DNA of 64,000 bases from Anaerostipes amylophilus. GTDB lineage: Bacteria > Bacillota > Clostridia > Lachnospirales > Lachnospiraceae. The notes below the pieces were generated by a model. The model did no database searches and was not told the origin of the DNA. It saw nothing but the letters and a program-made list of their open reading frames with translations. The position numbers and the translations under genes were made by a program. The stretch lies in contig NZ_JAOQJG010000005.1 of the NCBI RefSeq assembly GCF_025567365.1, positions 1 to 64,000 of the forward strand. Direction: 5' to 3'. Each line of letters begins with the position of its first letter. Position 1 is the first letter of the stretch. This document shows positions 28,412-37,409 of the stretch, piece by piece.

Positions 28412-28526
28412 TTATCCACAATTTAATTTTGTCGAATTATGGATGTGGACAATGTGGATAACTCTGTGGGTAACTTATTTTTGGCTAAAATATGCCATTT
28501 CTGTATGTTGATAACTTTGTGGGTAT
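28412..28526. promoter_or_regulatory. Cluster of DnaA-box-like sites
   Basis: Exact DnaA boxes occur at 28412-28420 (TTATCCACA) and in reverse at 28453-28461 (TGTGGATAA). Near matches lie at 28444-28452 (TGTGGACAA), 28465-28473 (TGTGGGTAA) and 28518-28526 (TGTGGGTAT). Five sites in 115 bp, in an AT-rich gap between hpf and trxB, exceed what is expected by chance. No other gene is seen in this 365-bp gap apart from the terminator at its trxB end. Confidence 0.5.
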
Positions 28527-28556
28527 TTTGTTAGCAATATGTGTGTAATTTTTCCA

Positions 28557-28622
28557 TAAAAAAATCAACCTGCTTTTTGTTATACAACTAGCACAAATCG
28601 TCAAAAAGCGGTTGATTTTTAA
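28557..28622 (-). terminator. Terminator of trxB
   Basis: Long inverted arms (AAAATCAACC-TGCTTTTTG and its near-complement) enclose a loop of about 22 nt, with one unpaired base in the stem and a T-run on the minus strand. It lies about 45 nt past the trxB stop and could act in both directions. Confidence 0.75.
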
Positions 28623-28664
28623 TTTATGAGTCACTATTAAAAAATGGCTTAAATTGTCTGAAAA

Positions 28665-29585
28665 TTAGGAATTCTGGAGATATCGCTCGACAGAGTACAC
28701 GCAATTTGCCCCGTCGGACACTGCAGTCACTACCTGTCGCAGATTTTTGCTTCTTCCATCCCCTGCTACGAAGATTCCCGGAATATTTGTAACACCGTCT
28801 TCTCCTGCAATAATATATCCTTTTTCATCTGTTGATAACTTTCCAGATAAAAGTTTGGAAGCTGGTTTTGTCCCAACTGCGATAAAGATTCCATCAACAT
28901 CTAGTGACTTATCCACATGGTTATCTACATCTTGTAGTTGTATACTTTGAACAACCTCATCACCCTCGATTTTTGTCACGATCGTATTCCATAAAATTTC
29001 AATCTTATCGTTCTTCTTTACTTCATCCTGAAGGATCTTTGCACCTCGAAATTCATCTCTTCGATGGATCAGGTAAACCTTTTCACACATACGGCTTAGA
29101 AATAATGCATCTTCTAATGCAACATTTCCACCACCAACAACTGCTGTGACCTTATTTCTGAAAAATGCTCCATCACATGTTGCACAGTAGGATACTCCCA
29201 TTCCTTTTAGTTTTTCTTCGCCTTCAACTCCTAACGTCTGATGGACTGCTCCGGTTGCAAGGATGATCGTCTTTGTTTTAAGAATATCACCATTTTTCAA
29301 GATAATCTCTTTGATCTCATTGTCTGCATTAATTTCTTTTACTTCCGCTGTAATGCTTTCGACTCCCAGTTCTTTGGCATGTTCCGAAAATTTCATTCCA
29401 AGATCCATTCCATTAGTCTTTGGAATTCCTGGATAGTTGTCGACTTCATACGTCTGTACAACCTGACCTCCTGGCATATATTCTTTCTCGATCACAATAA
29501 AATCAAGCATAGCTCTCTGTGCGTAGATTGCTGCTGACATTCCGGCTGGTCCAGAACCTATGATCACTAAATCGTATATTTTCAT
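28665..29585 (-). CDS. trxB: Thioredoxin reductase (NADPH)
   Basis: TrxB is a flavoenzyme passing electrons from NADPH to thioredoxin. Motifs include the FAD-binding GSGPAGMSAAIYA, the redox-active pair in SYCATCDGAFF, the NADPH-binding VVGGGNVALEDA and the C-terminal FVAGDGRSKNLRQ. The ATG at 29585 (MKIYDLV) has AAGGAG 9 nt upstream and gives 306 residues; the upstream 13 codons are not expected. It is a single gene with its own terminator. Confidence 0.95.
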   Translation of the reverse strand: MKIYDLVIIGSGPAGMSAAIYAQRAMLDFIVIEKEYMPGGQVVQTYEVDNYPGIPKTNGMDLGMKFSEHAKELGVESITAEVKEINADNEIKEIILKNGDILKTKTIILATGAVHQTLGVEGEEKLKGMGVSYCATCDGAFFRNKVTAVVGGGNVALEDALFLSRMCEKVYLIHRRDEFRGAKILQDEVKKNDKIEILWNTIVTKIEGDEVVQSIQLQDVDNHVDKSLDVDGIFIAVGTKPASKLLSGKLSTDEKGYIIAGEDGVTNIPGIFVAGDGRSKNLRQVVTAVSDGANCVYSVERYLQNS

Positions 29586-29842
29586 AATTTTCATCTCCTT
29601 ATAAAATTTCCTACTCGCTGGCATGCAGATGTAAAAAGTATCTGCATATGCTCTGCAAAAAATCCCTTCTTCTGCATTCCGAATGATTATTTACATAATC
29701 TTCCATGATCTTCTTCTCCTGCAGAACAAAGGCTGTATATAGGAAGTCTATATTATATTTTGTATCTCAATAAATGATGTTGAGTGCTCCATCCATAAAA
29801 AACTCTTGCTGTTTCTCCCCTTTGTATTTATTTTTATCTTTC

Positions 29843-31645
29843 TTATTTGTATGTTAGTTTTAATAAAACTCCACTGTATCTTGGAAGTGTGATCGTCAAT
29901 TCACTGTTCTTGCCTTTTTTCTTTAAATGGATATTTTCTTTGCGTTTCTTCATCGTTCCACCATACTGTTCCCATTCAGTATGTAACAAGGTTCTTCTTG
30001 TATAATGGCCTTCAAGTATTAATTTATAATCTTCCTGTTCTTTGTCAGAGAAATTAAAGATTCCAACGATCATATGGTCAGCTGTCTTTCTTCCGATCGC
30101 ATAGATACATCTCTCTTCCTGATGACAGTCAAGCCATTCAAAGTTTTCCTTATGGTAGTCGTAATGGAATGCTTTTTCTTTCTTATAAATGTCATTTAAT
30201 TTGATCATATATTTATGGAAAGCATCATGGATCGGATATTTTAAGATTATCCAGTCCTGTTCCTTTGCCTCGCTCCATTCCCTTAACTGACCAAATTCAT
30301 TTCCCATGAAGTTTAATTTCTTGCCGGGATGGATCATCATATACATATACATTGCCCTTGCCTGTGGAAATTTGTCTTCGTAATCTCCGTACATTTTCTG
30401 TAAGATCGTTGCCTTACCATGGACAACTTCATCATGGCAGTATTCCAGCATATAACGTTCATTCCAGAAATATACCATGGAAAATGTCAGCTTATGATAA
30501 TCACGGCTTCGGTATTCTGGCCCGGTCTGGAAATATTCCAAGGTATCGTGCATCCATCCTAAATCCCATTTGTAATCGAATCCTAAACCACCTTTCCATA
30601 CAGGTTCTGTCACTCCGGGATATGAGGTAGAATCTTCTGCGATCAGCATAGCTGTTGGATGGCGTTGTTTTAAACCTAAATTCAATGCTTTTAGAAAGTC
30701 AATTGCTGTGTCATTGACTCCTCTGTTTTCATCTCCCTGCCAGTAGATCAGACGGCTCACTGCGTCCATACGGATTCCATCAAAATGATATTCTTCCAGC
30801 CAGTAGTTAGCAGCTGATTGTAAGAAACACTGGACTTCTCTTCTGGAATGAATAAAGTTGCAGCTTCCCCATTCACTCTCCCCAGTGTCTTTATTATCAT
30901 ATTCATATAGCGGTGTTCCATCATATAATTTCAATCCGTATCCATCCACTGCAAAATGAACTGGTACAAAATCCATGATGACTCCAATTCCCGCCTGATG
31001 CATCATATCAACAAATTTCATTAATTTATCCGGGGTTCCATAACGCTTGGTCGGTGCGAAAAATCCAGTATTCTGATATCCCCATGATCCGTCAAATGGA
31101 TGTTCAGATAACGGCATTAATTCTACATGGGTATAGTTATTCTTCTTTAAATAAGGCACAAGCATCTCGGCAATCTCGTCATACTGATACCAGCCATTTT
31201 CATCCTTTTCGTTCATTCGCCACGATCCCATATGCATCTCATAGACATTGACAGCATCTTCCATGCCAACACTTCTCATCTGCATCCATGAATCATCATG
31301 AAACTGATATGTCGTAATGTCACGAATAATAGAACATGCTCCTGGTCTTAATTCCATCTCAAATCCATAAGGATCACAATGTTCCTGCCTATTTCCATCA
31401 GGTCCGTAGATGCAGTATTTGTACATCTGGCCTTCCTTGGCTTTGTCTGAGTAGAATAAAAAGAAACCGCTTTGTGCGTCCTGTTCCATAAATTCTTCAT
31501 TCCAGTCATTAAATTCTCCAATGATCGATATCCTGGAGGCTCTTGGTGCATAGGTTACAAAACGGATCTTGTCACCGTCTTTATGTGCACCCATATAACG
31601 ATATGCGTCAAATAATTTTCCATCATAAAAATCTTGCCGGTTCAT
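29843..31645 (-). CDS. glgB: 1,4-alpha-glucan branching enzyme
   Basis: GlgB adds alpha-1,6 branches to glycogen. An N-terminal CBM48 domain (YRYMGAHKDGDKIRFVTYAP) precedes the GH13 barrel, with the nucleophile in DGIRMDAVSRL, the acid/base in LIAEDSTSYPG and CHDEVVHGK. The 600-residue length from ATG 31645 (GGAGG 7 nt upstream) is on the short side of normal. No other glycogen gene is adjacent. The 257-bp gap to trxB holds only leader sequence, including a small hairpin around TGCAGAT/ATCTGCA. Confidence 0.95.
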   Translation of the reverse strand: MNRQDFYDGKLFDAYRYMGAHKDGDKIRFVTYAPRASRISIIGEFNDWNEEFMEQDAQSGFFLFYSDKAKEGQMYKYCIYGPDGNRQEHCDPYGFEMELRPGACSIIRDITTYQFHDDSWMQMRSVGMEDAVNVYEMHMGSWRMNEKDENGWYQYDEIAEMLVPYLKKNNYTHVELMPLSEHPFDGSWGYQNTGFFAPTKRYGTPDKLMKFVDMMHQAGIGVIMDFVPVHFAVDGYGLKLYDGTPLYEYDNKDTGESEWGSCNFIHSRREVQCFLQSAANYWLEEYHFDGIRMDAVSRLIYWQGDENRGVNDTAIDFLKALNLGLKQRHPTAMLIAEDSTSYPGVTEPVWKGGLGFDYKWDLGWMHDTLEYFQTGPEYRSRDYHKLTFSMVYFWNERYMLEYCHDEVVHGKATILQKMYGDYEDKFPQARAMYMYMMIHPGKKLNFMGNEFGQLREWSEAKEQDWIILKYPIHDAFHKYMIKLNDIYKKEKAFHYDYHKENFEWLDCHQEERCIYAIGRKTADHMIVGIFNFSDKEQEDYKLILEGHYTRRTLLHTEWEQYGGTMKKRKENIHLKKKGKNSELTITLPRYSGVLLKLTYK

Positions 31646-31694
31646 GTCTGTGCCTCCTTTTATCCTACAACTGTTGTTTTTCATTCATATGTAT

Positions 31695-31723
31695 ATTATA
31701 ATAAATATATGTATATAGAACAA
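31695..31723 (-). promoter_or_regulatory. glgB promoter
   Basis: On the minus strand TTGTTC (31718-31723), a 17-nt AT-rich spacer and TATAAT (31695-31700) lie about 50 nt before the glgB start codon, in the divergent region shared with the tetR gene. Confidence 0.6.
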
Positions 31724-31811
31724 CCACAAAAATAGAGTTTTTGGCGGGTATCAAACATTTTTTATTGTTTTGTAGATTATCTTTTTATATGATTTTAAAG
31801 GAGTTTTTGAT

Positions 31812-32387
31812 ATGGTAGAGAAGAAAACTGATCGTCGTATTTTAAAGACGAAACGTGTGCTCAGGGAGAGCTTGCTTTATTTATTAAAAGAGCAGCCAAT
31901 ACAGAAAATATCCGTTTCCCTTCTGTGTGAGAAATCAGATATTAACCGCAGTACATTTTATACTTATTATTCCAGTCCGATGGATCTTTTGGAATCCATT
32001 GAGGATGAGATTTTGAATACGCTGGAAGAAGATATGATCCAGTTTGAAAAGGAAAATTCGATTTCTCAGCTGATGAATTCGATTATCTTTTATATCAGCG
32101 AGCATAAGCAGTTAGTAAGGCTTCTGTTTTCAGATCATGGTGATCCTGGATTTCAGAATAAACTTCTGTTTGCCACACAGCGCTGGACAATGCCGATGTG
32201 GCAGAGCCGAAGACCGGATTATGATGCAGAGACTTTATCTTCTTTGCATATTTATATTGTGAGTGGCTGTATGGCTGTGATCCGGCAGTGGATCACGGGT
32301 GGTTTTCAGGAGTCTGAAGAGGAAGTATCTTTGATGTTGGAGAAATTGTCTGCTTCTACTTCGGTAGGATTTTTGCAAGGGAAATAA
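31812..32387 (+). CDS. TetR/AcrR-family transcriptional regulator
   Basis: The 191-residue protein has an N-terminal TetR helix-turn-helix (ISVSLLCEKSDINRSTFYTY, then YSSPMDLLESI) and an all-helical ligand-binding C-terminal domain. It is one of the few plus-strand genes. It is divergent from glgB and tail-to-tail with the CAT-like gene. The target is unknown; its own promoter or glgB are candidates by position only. AAAGGAGTTTTTGAT precedes the ATG. Confidence 0.9.
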   Translation: MVEKKTDRRILKTKRVLRESLLYLLKEQPIQKISVSLLCEKSDINRSTFYTYYSSPMDLLESIEDEILNTLEEDMIQFEKENSISQLMNSIIFYISEHKQLVRLLFSDHGDPGFQNKLLFATQRWTMPMWQSRRPDYDAETLSSLHIYIVSGCMAVIRQWITGGFQESEEEVSLMLEKLSASTSVGFLQGK

Positions 32388-32459
32388 TTTTATCTTTTTA
32401 TTCTTAAAAGCTATTTTTTTCATAATACATACTGCTGTTATAATCATCAATTTTTTCAC

Positions 32460-33107
32460 TTAAAAATGAATTACAAACTCATTCAATACTTCCTGCAATC
32501 TTTCAAAAAACATACTAGCATGATATCCATCTGCCGATGCATGGGATATCGTCAAGGCAGCAGATAATTTTCTTCTTCCATCTTCTTCCACATATTTTCC
32601 AAATGTAATAATTGGAAATAGATTTGGTCTTCCGGTTGGTACCCATGTGCTGTATCCTGTAAAATCCATCCATGGCACACAGGAAATACAGAAGAAGTTT
32701 GGTGGCTGCCCTTCTTTTCCTTTTGGTCCTTTGACATCTTTGTAAGTTTCCATATCATTTATGATATTTTGATAACATATCTGAAAGTCGTCATCATAAT
32801 AAGACCAGATGTCTGAAAATGTATGGTCGTCTTTGTGAAAGATCGTAAAGTTTGGATGCATCACATCAAAATAGCCAGGTCTTCCTTCCTGATCGACTCC
32901 CATCTTAAATTCTTTTTTCTCGTTAATGACTTTCCCTGCGCAGTAAATAAATGATGGATAAAACTTTAATCCACATTTTTTGACCTGCTGGTACAGATTT
33001 TCCACATCTAAACGTACTGTGACGGTATAACCGCATGGTATCATCTGCATATAATATTCAAAATGTTTCTGTCGTTCCCATTTATCTGAATCTAGTAAAT
33101 GAAACAT
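32460..33107 (-). CDS. Chloramphenicol acetyltransferase-family protein
   Basis: The 215-residue protein matches type A CAT throughout its length (WERQKHFEYYM, PSFIYCAG, FYPSFI, then ISHASADGYHASMFFERLQ). The catalytic histidine lies in SHASADGYH, where the first His of the usual HHxxxDG is a Ser but the active-site His is kept. Many chromosomal CAT-like genes in gut anaerobes have not been shown to give resistance. The ATG at 33107 is chosen because AGGAGG is 8 nt upstream; an earlier GTG overlaps the Shine-Dalgarno. Confidence 0.85.
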   Translation of the reverse strand: MFHLLDSDKWERQKHFEYYMQMIPCGYTVTVRLDVENLYQQVKKCGLKFYPSFIYCAGKVINEKKEFKMGVDQEGRPGYFDVMHPNFTIFHKDDHTFSDIWSYYDDDFQICYQNIINDMETYKDVKGPKGKEGQPPNFFCISCVPWMDFTGYSTWVPTGRPNLFPIITFGKYVEEDGRRKLSAALTISHASADGYHASMFFERLQEVLNEFVIHF

Positions 33108-33130
33108 ATCAGACACCTCCTGTCTGTTTT

Positions 33131-34003
33131 CTAGATCATCTCATATCCGCCCAAAACTACTGGCATTTTCAGCACTTCCAGTACTCTCTCAAGCAATACT
33201 CCTTCTCTGTTTGGATAATCAAATCCATAACTTGCTTTAATTGCCTGTGTGATAAACTGTACACCCTTATCCAATGCAATTGGCAGACTGTCTCCGTCTA
33301 ACAGACTTCCGATCATAACAGAAGTATAAGCATCCCCTGTTCCCGGATAGAATGTTGGGATATAGCGACATTTAATCTTCCAGTATGTATTACAACTTCT
33401 ATCATAGGCGATTACATTAGAATCTTTATCTTTTTCTTTATCTGGAACACTTGTCACAACCACAATATCTGGTCCCATATCTGACAGGCGTTTTACCCAT
33501 TCTTTGATCTCTTCATCGGTCGTTGTCTGTTTATATTCTTCTCCTAACAGAAGGCTTACTTCAGTAAAGTTTGGTGTAATGATATCTGCTTTTGTCACCA
33601 GATGTTTCATTCCTTCAACCAATCCCTGATCCATCGTTGAATATAAATTTCCATTATCTCCAAGTACTGGATCGATCACGACCATGTTATCTTTCGTTCC
33701 AAAATCATCAATAAATCCAGAAACAATCTCAATCTGACGTTCAGACCCTAAAAATCCAGAATAAATGCAGTCAAAATCAATCTTTAATTCTTTCCAGTGA
33801 TCGATATAGTCCTGCATATGATCTGTAAAATCTACAAAACTAAAAGTATCAAATCCACCAGTATGATTAGACAGGATTGCTGTTGGCAATGGACAAACCT
33901 GAATTCCCATGGATGAAAGGATTGGTATGATCGCTGTCAGTGAGGCTCTTCCGAATCCTGAAAGATCGTGGATCGCTGCCACTCTTTTTACACTGTGTTT
34001 CAT
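33131..34003 (-). CDS. Pyridoxamine/pyridoxal kinase
   Basis: The 290-residue protein is a ribokinase-fold PdxK/PdxY-type kinase that phosphorylates vitamin B6 forms. Seen are VAAIHDLSGFGRASLTAIIP at the N-terminus, DPVLGDNGNLY, TPNFTEVSLLLG, and the anion-hole region TFYPGTGDAYTSVMIG. AGGAGAAATAAT precedes the ATG. It lies 23 nt before the CAT-like gene and 14 nt after the radical SAM gene, so these three may share a transcript. Confidence 0.9.
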   Translation of the reverse strand: MKHSVKRVAAIHDLSGFGRASLTAIIPILSSMGIQVCPLPTAILSNHTGGFDTFSFVDFTDHMQDYIDHWKELKIDFDCIYSGFLGSERQIEIVSGFIDDFGTKDNMVVIDPVLGDNGNLYSTMDQGLVEGMKHLVTKADIITPNFTEVSLLLGEEYKQTTTDEEIKEWVKRLSDMGPDIVVVTSVPDKEKDKDSNVIAYDRSCNTYWKIKCRYIPTFYPGTGDAYTSVMIGSLLDGDSLPIALDKGVQFITQAIKASYGFDYPNREGVLLERVLEVLKMPVVLGGYEMI

Positions 34004-34017
34004 ATTATTTCTCCTTA

Positions 34018-34944
34018 CTATTTTAAGCGGAATGTCAAGATTCCTTTATAATCGATCACATTGATTTCTTCATCTTGTTTCATCTGCTCCATCATTGCTT
34101 CTGGATCTTTGACATCTCTGCTTTCTAAGAATCCTCTTACTTCAAACTGATTCATTGGATGTCTTCCGATAATCGATTTGACCGCTTCATAGTCATCTTC
34201 AATCTCACTAAAAAATGCACCTGAACTCATCATCTCGATAGAAATACCACCAAGCGTCTCAACTGCATATCGCATACGTTCTTCTGATACAACATTCACA
34301 TCTGCTTCTGCTGGCGGACGAACTGGTGTGTTTAGGTATAATCTGTCATATTTTAATTCTTTTAATAACTTTTTAAATTCAAGAATAGAATGCTCATCAT
34401 CATTAATTCCGTCAACTAACATGATTTCTAACCAAAGTTCTCCCTCATACATGTGAGTGAACTTTTTAAGACCATCAAATTCTTCTTCAAATTTAATCGT
34501 TCCATAAGGACGGTCGATCTTCTTGGAAATTTTCTGATCATAAGCATCTAAGGATGGCAATACCATATCGGCATGACACAATTCTTCTCTGACCTGTTGA
34601 TCAGAAAGTAATGCACCATTTGTGATCACTGCAACAGGCTTGTCTGTTAATGCTTTTAATGCATCTACTAATTCACCAAGATTCGATGCTAACGTAGGCT
34701 CTCCTTCTCCAACCACGGTTACGATATCGAATTTATCAGAGTCTTTCAGATATTGTTTAAATTCTGCAATGATATCTTCTGTTTTATAAAATTCCTGACG
34801 TTTATTTGTCATTTTATCGGTTCTTCCTAACTGACAGTAGATACAAGAATAGTTGCAAGTCTTTTTAGGCAATGGACTGATCCCTAAAGATCTTCCTAAT
34901 CTTCTGGATGGAATTGGACCGAATACATATTTAAAATCGCTCAT
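34018..34944 (-). CDS. Radical SAM protein (COG0731-like)
   Basis: The radical SAM cluster motif CNYSCIYCQLG (C-x3-C-x2-C) lies near residues 30-40, preceded by FGPIPSRRLGRSLGI, which is characteristic of this family. The downstream GEGEPTLASNLGEL fits the SAM-binding GGE-like motif. The 308-residue length is normal. The substrate is unknown; the family resembles tRNA wyosine-type radical SAM proteins, but bacteria lack that pathway. Its upstream flank is occupied by the mosaic element at 35018. Confidence 0.85.
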   Translation of the reverse strand: MSDFKYVFGPIPSRRLGRSLGISPLPKKTCNYSCIYCQLGRTDKMTNKRQEFYKTEDIIAEFKQYLKDSDKFDIVTVVGEGEPTLASNLGELVDALKALTDKPVAVITNGALLSDQQVREELCHADMVLPSLDAYDQKISKKIDRPYGTIKFEEEFDGLKKFTHMYEGELWLEIMLVDGINDDEHSILEFKKLLKELKYDRLYLNTPVRPPAEADVNVVSEERMRYAVETLGGISIEMMSSGAFFSEIEDDYEAVKSIIGRHPMNQFEVRGFLESRDVKDPEAMMEQMKQDEEINVIDYKGILTFRLK

Positions 34945-35061
34945 GTTGATGTTTCCTTTTCCTATTAATTTTGTATAATTCTTATTATACGGCAGGTATA
35001 CAAAATTTGTCTATAAAAATTGTGATTTGTAGGTAGTTTGATAAGCTGAAGTTATTGGTGG

Positions 35062-35214
35062 AATATTATAAAAAGGGTTATATGTCTGTGACGCGCTCTC
35101 GCTCGACTCACACGTAGTGGACACTAAATTCGACAGCGATGATAAATCATCACTGCTCATTAAGTGCCAACGTGTTCCTACGGTCTGCCGACATATAACC
35201 CTTTTTATAATATT
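35062..35214. repeat. Type-A palindrome (copy 2)
   Basis: Perfect 25-bp arms at 35062-35086 and 35190-35214 are identical to those of copy 1. The loop differs only by one extra T near 35186. Confidence 0.8.
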
Positions 35215-35752
35215 CAATAATTTCAGTTATCGAAACCACTAGAGATGTGTATGTTAAACGGTATTGGATAATAATTTTTGTATTCACTGACAAAAGATTT
35301 TCTTTCTTACGAGGACCTCCATGAGACTGGTAGCTTCTTTTTTATGTCGTTATCATCATGGAGGTTTTTATCAGTCTATTTATGAAATATCTTGGCTACA
35401 AACCTTGCTTTTTTATACAAATATGTCTTGCACATCCCATGGGATCAGGATCTTGTTCCAAGAATGAAGCGGGATACCAGACTTCCTCAGCTTCTTTCGA
35501 TGAAACTGTGCCAGAAACTTTTAAACTGCAGGCAGTATATTTCGAAGCTTCGGGGACAATATATGCTGAATTGAGAAAAGAAGAATTAGATGGGAAATAT
35601 GAAAGGAACAGCGGAAGTTACTGATAAAACAGTCAATTTTTGATAAAACGAAGGAGATAGCGAATGATTGAAACCCCATACAATATTATTTTCCATACAC
35701 ACCACCTCAAATTTTCCAATCTTGTGAATTGTCCACTCTATAGACTTCAGCT

Positions 35753-35980
35753 ATATGATAAAAAATAAATAAGCAACCGAACACGATGCATTGGAATTTT
35801 GCCATATTTTGAACAAATTCGCAGCCCAATTGGACGAATGTCTGAGCTTCAAAGATTTTTGTCTTAAACAAAACTTCAAAGCGAGTTTTCGTAGGAAATT
35901 GGGCGGATCAGCGATTTGTTCAAAATATGAGCAAAATTCCACCGCATCGCGTTCGGTTGCTTATTTATTTTTTATCATAT
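35753..35980. repeat. Type-B palindrome, long form (copy 2)
   Basis: A 228-bp imperfect palindrome with outer arms holding GCAACCGAACACGATGC and GCATCGCGTTCGGTTGC. Open frames on opposite strands both start MEFC and both end SVAYLFFII because of the symmetry. It is inverted relative to the copy at 16719-16950, together with its flanks. Confidence 0.8.
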
Positions 35981-36022
35981 ACTCGAAATCTACAGTTGGC
36001 CAACCAACTCACAAATTAGAAT

Positions 36023-37183
36023 TTAAAGTAAGTTATCAGCCAATTCTTCCATAGTCTTAACATTCTCATCATTCATCGTAGACTTGATCGTAACAACAGG
36101 ATCAACGATCTCAATATTCTTAAATCCTTCTACGATACCCTTCATAATCTTCGCAGCCATTGGTGCCCAAGATCCATTTTCCATGAATGCTACTTTACGT
36201 TTCTGATAGTTCTTAGCTTTTAAGTGATGTAAGAAGTCTTCCATGCATGGGAAGATTCCTGCATCGTATGTTGCTGCTGCTAATACGAGTCTGTCATAGC
36301 GGAAAGCATCTTCGATCACTTCTGCCATGTCATCTCTTGAAAGATCTGCTACTACGACTTTTGGAGCTCCTTTTGCTTCTAAGATCTCTGCTAATTTCTT
36401 TGCTGCAGCTGCTGTATTTCCATGGATAGATGCGTATGCGATCAGAATTCCTTTATCTTCTGGTTCGTATTTGCTCCATGTATCATATAATCCGATATAA
36501 TATCCAAGGTTTTCTTTTAAGATTGGTCCGTGTAATGGACAAATGATCTCGATATCTAATCCTGCTGCTTTCTTTAACAGATTCTGTACCTGTACTCCGT
36601 ATTTACCACAGATGTTAAAGTAATAACGTCTTGCTTCACATGCCCAGTCTTCATCTGCATCTAAAGCACCGAATTTACCAAATCCATCTGCTGAGAATAA
36701 GATCTTCTCTGATGTTTCGTAAGCTACCATAACTTCTGGCCAGTGAACCATTGGTGCCATAACAAACTGTAATGTATGTGATCCAAGAGATAATGTATCT
36801 CCTTCTTTTACTACCACTTTACGTCCTTCTAGATCGAATGCGAAGAACTGAGGGATCATATTAAATGTCTTGGCATTACCAACAATCTGTGCTTCTGGAT
36901 ATTTTTCTGCTAATACCTGTAAGCTTGCTGCATGGTCTGGCTCCATATGAGATACTACAATGTAATCTACATTTCTTCCCTCTAATGCTTCTTCTAAGTT
37001 TGCAAGCCATTCATCTGTCTTGCGTGCATCTACAGTATCCATAACGACTACTTTCTCATCTAAGATTACATAAGAGTTATAAGAAACACCGTTTGGTACT
37101 ACATACTGGCTCTCAAATAAGTCAATATCATGATCATCTACACCAATATATTTTACTGAATCTGTAACTTTAATATCTTTCAT
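36023..37183 (-). CDS. Class A flavodiiron protein (FprA type)
   Basis: Flavodiiron proteins reduce O2 to water, or NO to N2O, protecting anaerobes. The 386-residue protein has the diiron site motif HMEPDHAASL near residue 80, with further ligands in MVHWPEVM, FSADGFG and CPLHGPIL. A C-terminal flavodoxin domain follows (ILIAYASIHGNTAAAAKKLA, ATYDAGIFP). There is no rubredoxin domain, so an external donor is needed. GGAGGTAATACA precedes the ATG. The stop codon touches the mosaic element. Confidence 0.93.
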   Translation of the reverse strand: MKDIKVTDSVKYIGVDDHDIDLFESQYVVPNGVSYNSYVILDEKVVVMDTVDARKTDEWLANLEEALEGRNVDYIVVSHMEPDHAASLQVLAEKYPEAQIVGNAKTFNMIPQFFAFDLEGRKVVVKEGDTLSLGSHTLQFVMAPMVHWPEVMVAYETSEKILFSADGFGKFGALDADEDWACEARRYYFNICGKYGVQVQNLLKKAAGLDIEIICPLHGPILKENLGYYIGLYDTWSKYEPEDKGILIAYASIHGNTAAAAKKLAEILEAKGAPKVVVADLSRDDMAEVIEDAFRYDRLVLAAATYDAGIFPCMEDFLHHLKAKNYQKRKVAFMENGSWAPMAAKIMKGIVEGFKNIEIVDPVVTIKSTMNDENVKTMEELADNLL

Positions 37184-37317
37184 TGTATTACCTCCAAAAT
37201 AAGATTGTTTTTATTTTAACTGTTCTTACTATAACATAGTTTTATGGAAATATCTAGTAGTAATAGTTACTGTTTTTAATACAATTTACACTTATTTTAT
37301 AAAACTTTCCCATAAAA

Positions 37318-37370
37318 CAAAATAACATTCTGAGTCATAAAATAATTATGTTCTACTCAGAATGTTATTT
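37318..37370 (-). terminator. Terminator of the [FeFe] hydrogenase gene
   Basis: A 15-bp stem AATAACATTCTGAGT/ACTCAGAATGTTATT with a 19-nt loop is followed by T-rich sequence on the minus strand. It lies about 40 nt after the hydrogenase stop and separates it from the flavodiiron gene. Confidence 0.85.
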
Positions 37371-37409
37371 ATCTTACTTTAATGCTTCATATACTTACTA
37401 ACTGCATGA

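Larger units (their letters stand above)
35018..36023. mobile_element. Mosaic palindromic intergenic element, copy 2 (1006 bp, most complete)
   Basis: Between the radical SAM gene and the flavodiiron gene lies the fullest copy. In order: left end AATTGTGATTTGTAGG, type-A palindrome (35062-35214), CGAAACCACTAG, module TGTATGTTAAACGGTATTGG, a block shared with copy 1 (about 35300-35570), a segment of about 120 bp absent from copy 1, the flank TGAATTGTCCACTCTATAGA, a long type-B palindrome, and a right end complementary to AATTCTAATTTGTGAG. Shared-block differences to copy 1 are about four transitions in 270 bp. No transposase is recognised; a small frame with a good ribosome binding site (ATG near 35664) ends within the palindrome. 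Confidence 0.72.

Noticed and set aside
32460..33107. Acquired chloramphenicol resistance cassette
   Set aside because: The gene is CAT-like, but codon use and flanks look chromosomal and no mobile gene adjoins it. Resistance cannot be claimed from sequence alone.
35018..36023. Target-site duplication flanking the mosaic elements
   Set aside because: Bases outside the end repeats of copies 1 and 2 do not match each other convincingly, so no duplication is claimed.
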